Shown here piece by piece: positions 62,434 through 64,000 of a stretch of 64,000 nt of DNA (positions are counted from its first letter, which is position 1; every line of letters begins with the position of its first letter). Both the position numbers and the translations under genes were made by a program. The notes under the pieces were generated by a model. The model was not told the origin of the DNA and ran no database searches. It saw only the letters and a list, made by a program, of their open reading frames with translations. Origin of the DNA: Desulfocurvibacter africanus subsp. africanus DSM 2603 (GTDB lineage Bacteria > Desulfobacterota > Desulfovibrionia > Desulfovibrionales > Desulfovibrionaceae); NCBI RefSeq assembly GCF_000422545.1, contig NZ_AULZ01000012.1:98261-162260 (forward strand), in the 5' to 3' direction.

Positions 62434-63666
62434 ATGTATCGACCTACCACGAGCCTTATCCGGCCCTCTTTGCAGGCCATGCTGCTGTCCCTTCTCCTGC
62501 TCGCCGGCTGCGGCAAGCAGCCCCATGTGGACGAGACTCCACGGCTGGAGCTTGCCGGCAGCCATGAGACCTTTCCGCTTGCCGCAGCCTTGACGCCATT
62601 CAGCGCCGGTCTGCGCAGTTGGGGCGAGCTGGAAGAACCGCTGCGCCTGAGCCTTGATTATCTCGATTGCATGCCGCAGCACGAGATCGCCGCCACATCC
62701 GGTGACACGGGCATTACCTGGCGCCAGTTGCGCGCCTCGGCGGCGGAGCTTCTGGGTCTGCTTTCCCTGCTGGACCACACCCCCACGCTGCTGGCCGAGC
62801 GTTTCGAATGGCTGGCGGTGCGCCCGCGCACGCTGCTCACGGGCTACTACGAGCCCTGGATCGAGGTTTCGACCGAGCAGAGCGAGGAATACCCCTATCC
62901 CCTTTACGGCAAGCCCGAGGATCTCAAGACAGTGGATCTCGGCATTTTCAGCGATAAGCTCAAAGGCGAGCGCATCACCTACAGAGTCGAAGACGGCGAA
63001 GTGCTGCCTTATTACGGGCGCAAGGAGATCGATTTCGAGGGGGTGCTCCAGGATCAGGGAACGGCGGTGGCTTGGGCCAAGGACCTGGTGGACATCTTCG
63101 TGCTCCAGATCCAGGGCTCCGGCAGGCTCGTGTACCCCGACGGAGCGGTGCGCCATATCCTCTACGCCGGCCAGAACGGCCACAAGTACGTATCCCTGGG
63201 CAGGGTGCTCGTTGATAGGGGTCACCTGCAGAAGGAAGGCATGAGCATGCAGCGCATACGCGAGTTCCTGAAGGCAAATAGGGAACTCATGCCCGAGCTG
63301 CTGTCCTGCAATCCGAGCTATGTATTCTTCAAGGTCGACGACAGCGGGCCCTATGGAGCCATGGGCAGGATCATCACGCCCATGGCCAGCGTTGCCGTGG
63401 ACCGCAAGCTTGTGCCTCTGGGAGCCGTGCTGTTCATGGATACGACTCTGCCGCAGCCTGACGGTGCCGAGGCGCGCTTCCAGTCTCTGGTGCTGGCGCA
63501 GGATACTGGTGGAGCCATCAAGGGCACACGTTTCGACCTGTTTTGCGGCTCGGGCGAACAGGCTGAATTCCTGGCAGGCCATCTTCAGAACGAAGCCCGC
63601 ATGTACGTGCTCGTGAGCAAGGCCGCCCTGCGCTCCTGGGAATACCGCGCAGCCGTGTCCCGTTAG
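62434..63666 (+). CDS. mltA: Membrane-bound lytic murein transglycosylase A
   Basis: 410 residues. A lipoprotein signal with lipobox LLAGC ends near residue 27, directing it to the outer membrane. MltA domain: TGYYEPWIEVS, then DIFVLQIQGSGRLVYPDGA, YVSLGRVLVDRGHL, and the 3D catalytic part (TPMASVAVDRKLVPLGAVLF, AQDTGGAIKGTRFDLFCGSG) that includes the conserved Asp residues. It cleaves peptidoglycan glycan strands to give 1,6-anhydromuropeptides. Length is normal for the family. The stop TAG lies at the TA flank of element A14. Confidence 0.95.
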   Translation: MYRPTTSLIRPSLQAMLLSLLLLAGCGKQPHVDETPRLELAGSHETFPLAAALTPFSAGLRSWGELEEPLRLSLDYLDCMPQHEIAATSGDTGITWRQLRASAAELLGLLSLLDHTPTLLAERFEWLAVRPRTLLTGYYEPWIEVSTEQSEEYPYPLYGKPEDLKTVDLGIFSDKLKGERITYRVEDGEVLPYYGRKEIDFEGVLQDQGTAVAWAKDLVDIFVLQIQGSGRLVYPDGAVRHILYAGQNGHKYVSLGRVLVDRGHLQKEGMSMQRIREFLKANRELMPELLSCNPSYVFFKVDDSGPYGAMGRIITPMASVAVDRKLVPLGAVLFMDTTLPQPDGAEARFQSLVLAQDTGGAIKGTRFDLFCGSGEQAEFLAGHLQNEARMYVLVSKAALRSWEYRAAVSR

Positions 63667-63789
63667 AGCATTTTGCTTTTGAAAATGCTCTGCAAGCCAT
63701 GCGTCGGCATGGCTTGCCGCCGCGCAGGCGTAGGCGCAATTCACTTGCGCCGTCAACGCCGAAGCGGGCGTCTTAAAAGCAATCCGCTC
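63666..63789 (+). repeat. Family-A short mobile element, copy A14, in the mltA stop codon
   Basis: 124 bp, TA at 63664-63665 (the TA of the mltA TAG stop) and 63790-63791. GCCGCGCAGGCG interior; right end GCAATCCGCTC. Confidence 0.93.
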
Positions 63790-63956
63790 TAGAGTGTTAC
63801 CGCCTTCACAACCGCTTGCGGGCACGGGACAAGTCTGCTAGCACTCGGACCGAACTGAACACTGCTGCAGGCTCATGCTTTCTCCTGCTCGGGGAATTGC
63901 TGTGCATGTGCATGCCGGCGGCGTGTTCCATCGACACCGATGCGGAGGATTGCGCC

Positions 63957-64000
63957 ATGAGAAAACTGCTCACGCTCGCCTGCTCGCTTGCTGCCCTGCT
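63957..64000 (+). CDS. Start of an exported protein (truncated by window)
   Basis: Only 14 codons are visible (MRKLLTLACSLAAL). The ATG follows GGAGG at a good distance, and the sequence is a typical signal-peptide start. The product cannot be identified. Confidence 0.6.
   Translation, partial: MRKLLTLACSLAAL

Overview
This is a GC-rich bacterial chromosome segment. Two large chemoreceptor operons, a multi-subunit Mrp/Mbh-type cation/proton antiporter cluster, LytS/LytTR and 7TMR-DISM sensor systems, and several flavin/FMN redox genes suggest a motile, anaerobic, sulfate-reducer-like member of the Desulfovibrionales. That assignment is an inference from gene content; no rRNA or complete tRNA gene is present to test it.

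Layout. 1-3912: the 5' part of a CstA-type transporter followed by a LytTR regulator/LytS-type kinase pair, all on the minus strand. 4200-9641: an MBL-fold hydrolase, an MCP-cheW operon, murI and a small membrane protein. 10327-17536: an orphan PAS-type sensor, then a GntR regulator with two palindromic operators leading a five-gene unit: GntR, small protein, multi-spanning membrane protein, Tat-exported MBL hydrolase, and G3E GTPase with a long N-terminal extension. 18030-25840: a large ARMT1/DUF89-like protein, then DUF2141 and a TetR-controlled RND efflux pair. 26245-31024: two tandem paralogous chemoreceptors. 31908-34564: an EamA transporter, a glycolipid-binding-like protein and a TauE/SafE transporter. 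35703-44110: a 12-gene antiporter operon ending in a cyclic-nucleotide-binding protein. 44539-48799: a DEAD-box helicase, a MASE1-PAS-SpoIIE phosphatase and a small protein. 49501-52813: a lipoprotein, then an HxlR regulator divergent from a nitroreductase/flavoprotein operon.

52869-60574 looks like an integrative island. It is bounded by two identical 49-bp direct repeats that are the 3' end of a tRNA-Pro(GGG) gene, with a tRNA-Ala(GGC) 3' end inside. It holds an IS3-family wreck, an autotransporter, a 7TMR-DISM kinase/LuxR regulator pair and a broken ParE-type toxin-antitoxin locus. 60645-64000: a UPF0158 protein, an HDAC-like deacetylase, mltA and the start of an exported protein.

The most striking feature is a dense set of short non-autonomous mobile elements. 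Fourteen copies of a ~124-bp element (family A) and four copies of a ~110-bp element (family B) share inverted termini of the form GAGCAnnTTGC and are flanked by TA dinucleotides. One copy interrupts an IS3 transposase gene, and removing it together with one TA restores the reading frame exactly. Three family-A copies sit in the TA of TAG stop codons, and two family-B copies abut stop codons. These behave like MITEs of a TA-targeting (IS630/Tc1-mariner-like) transposase. No such transposase is visible in the window.
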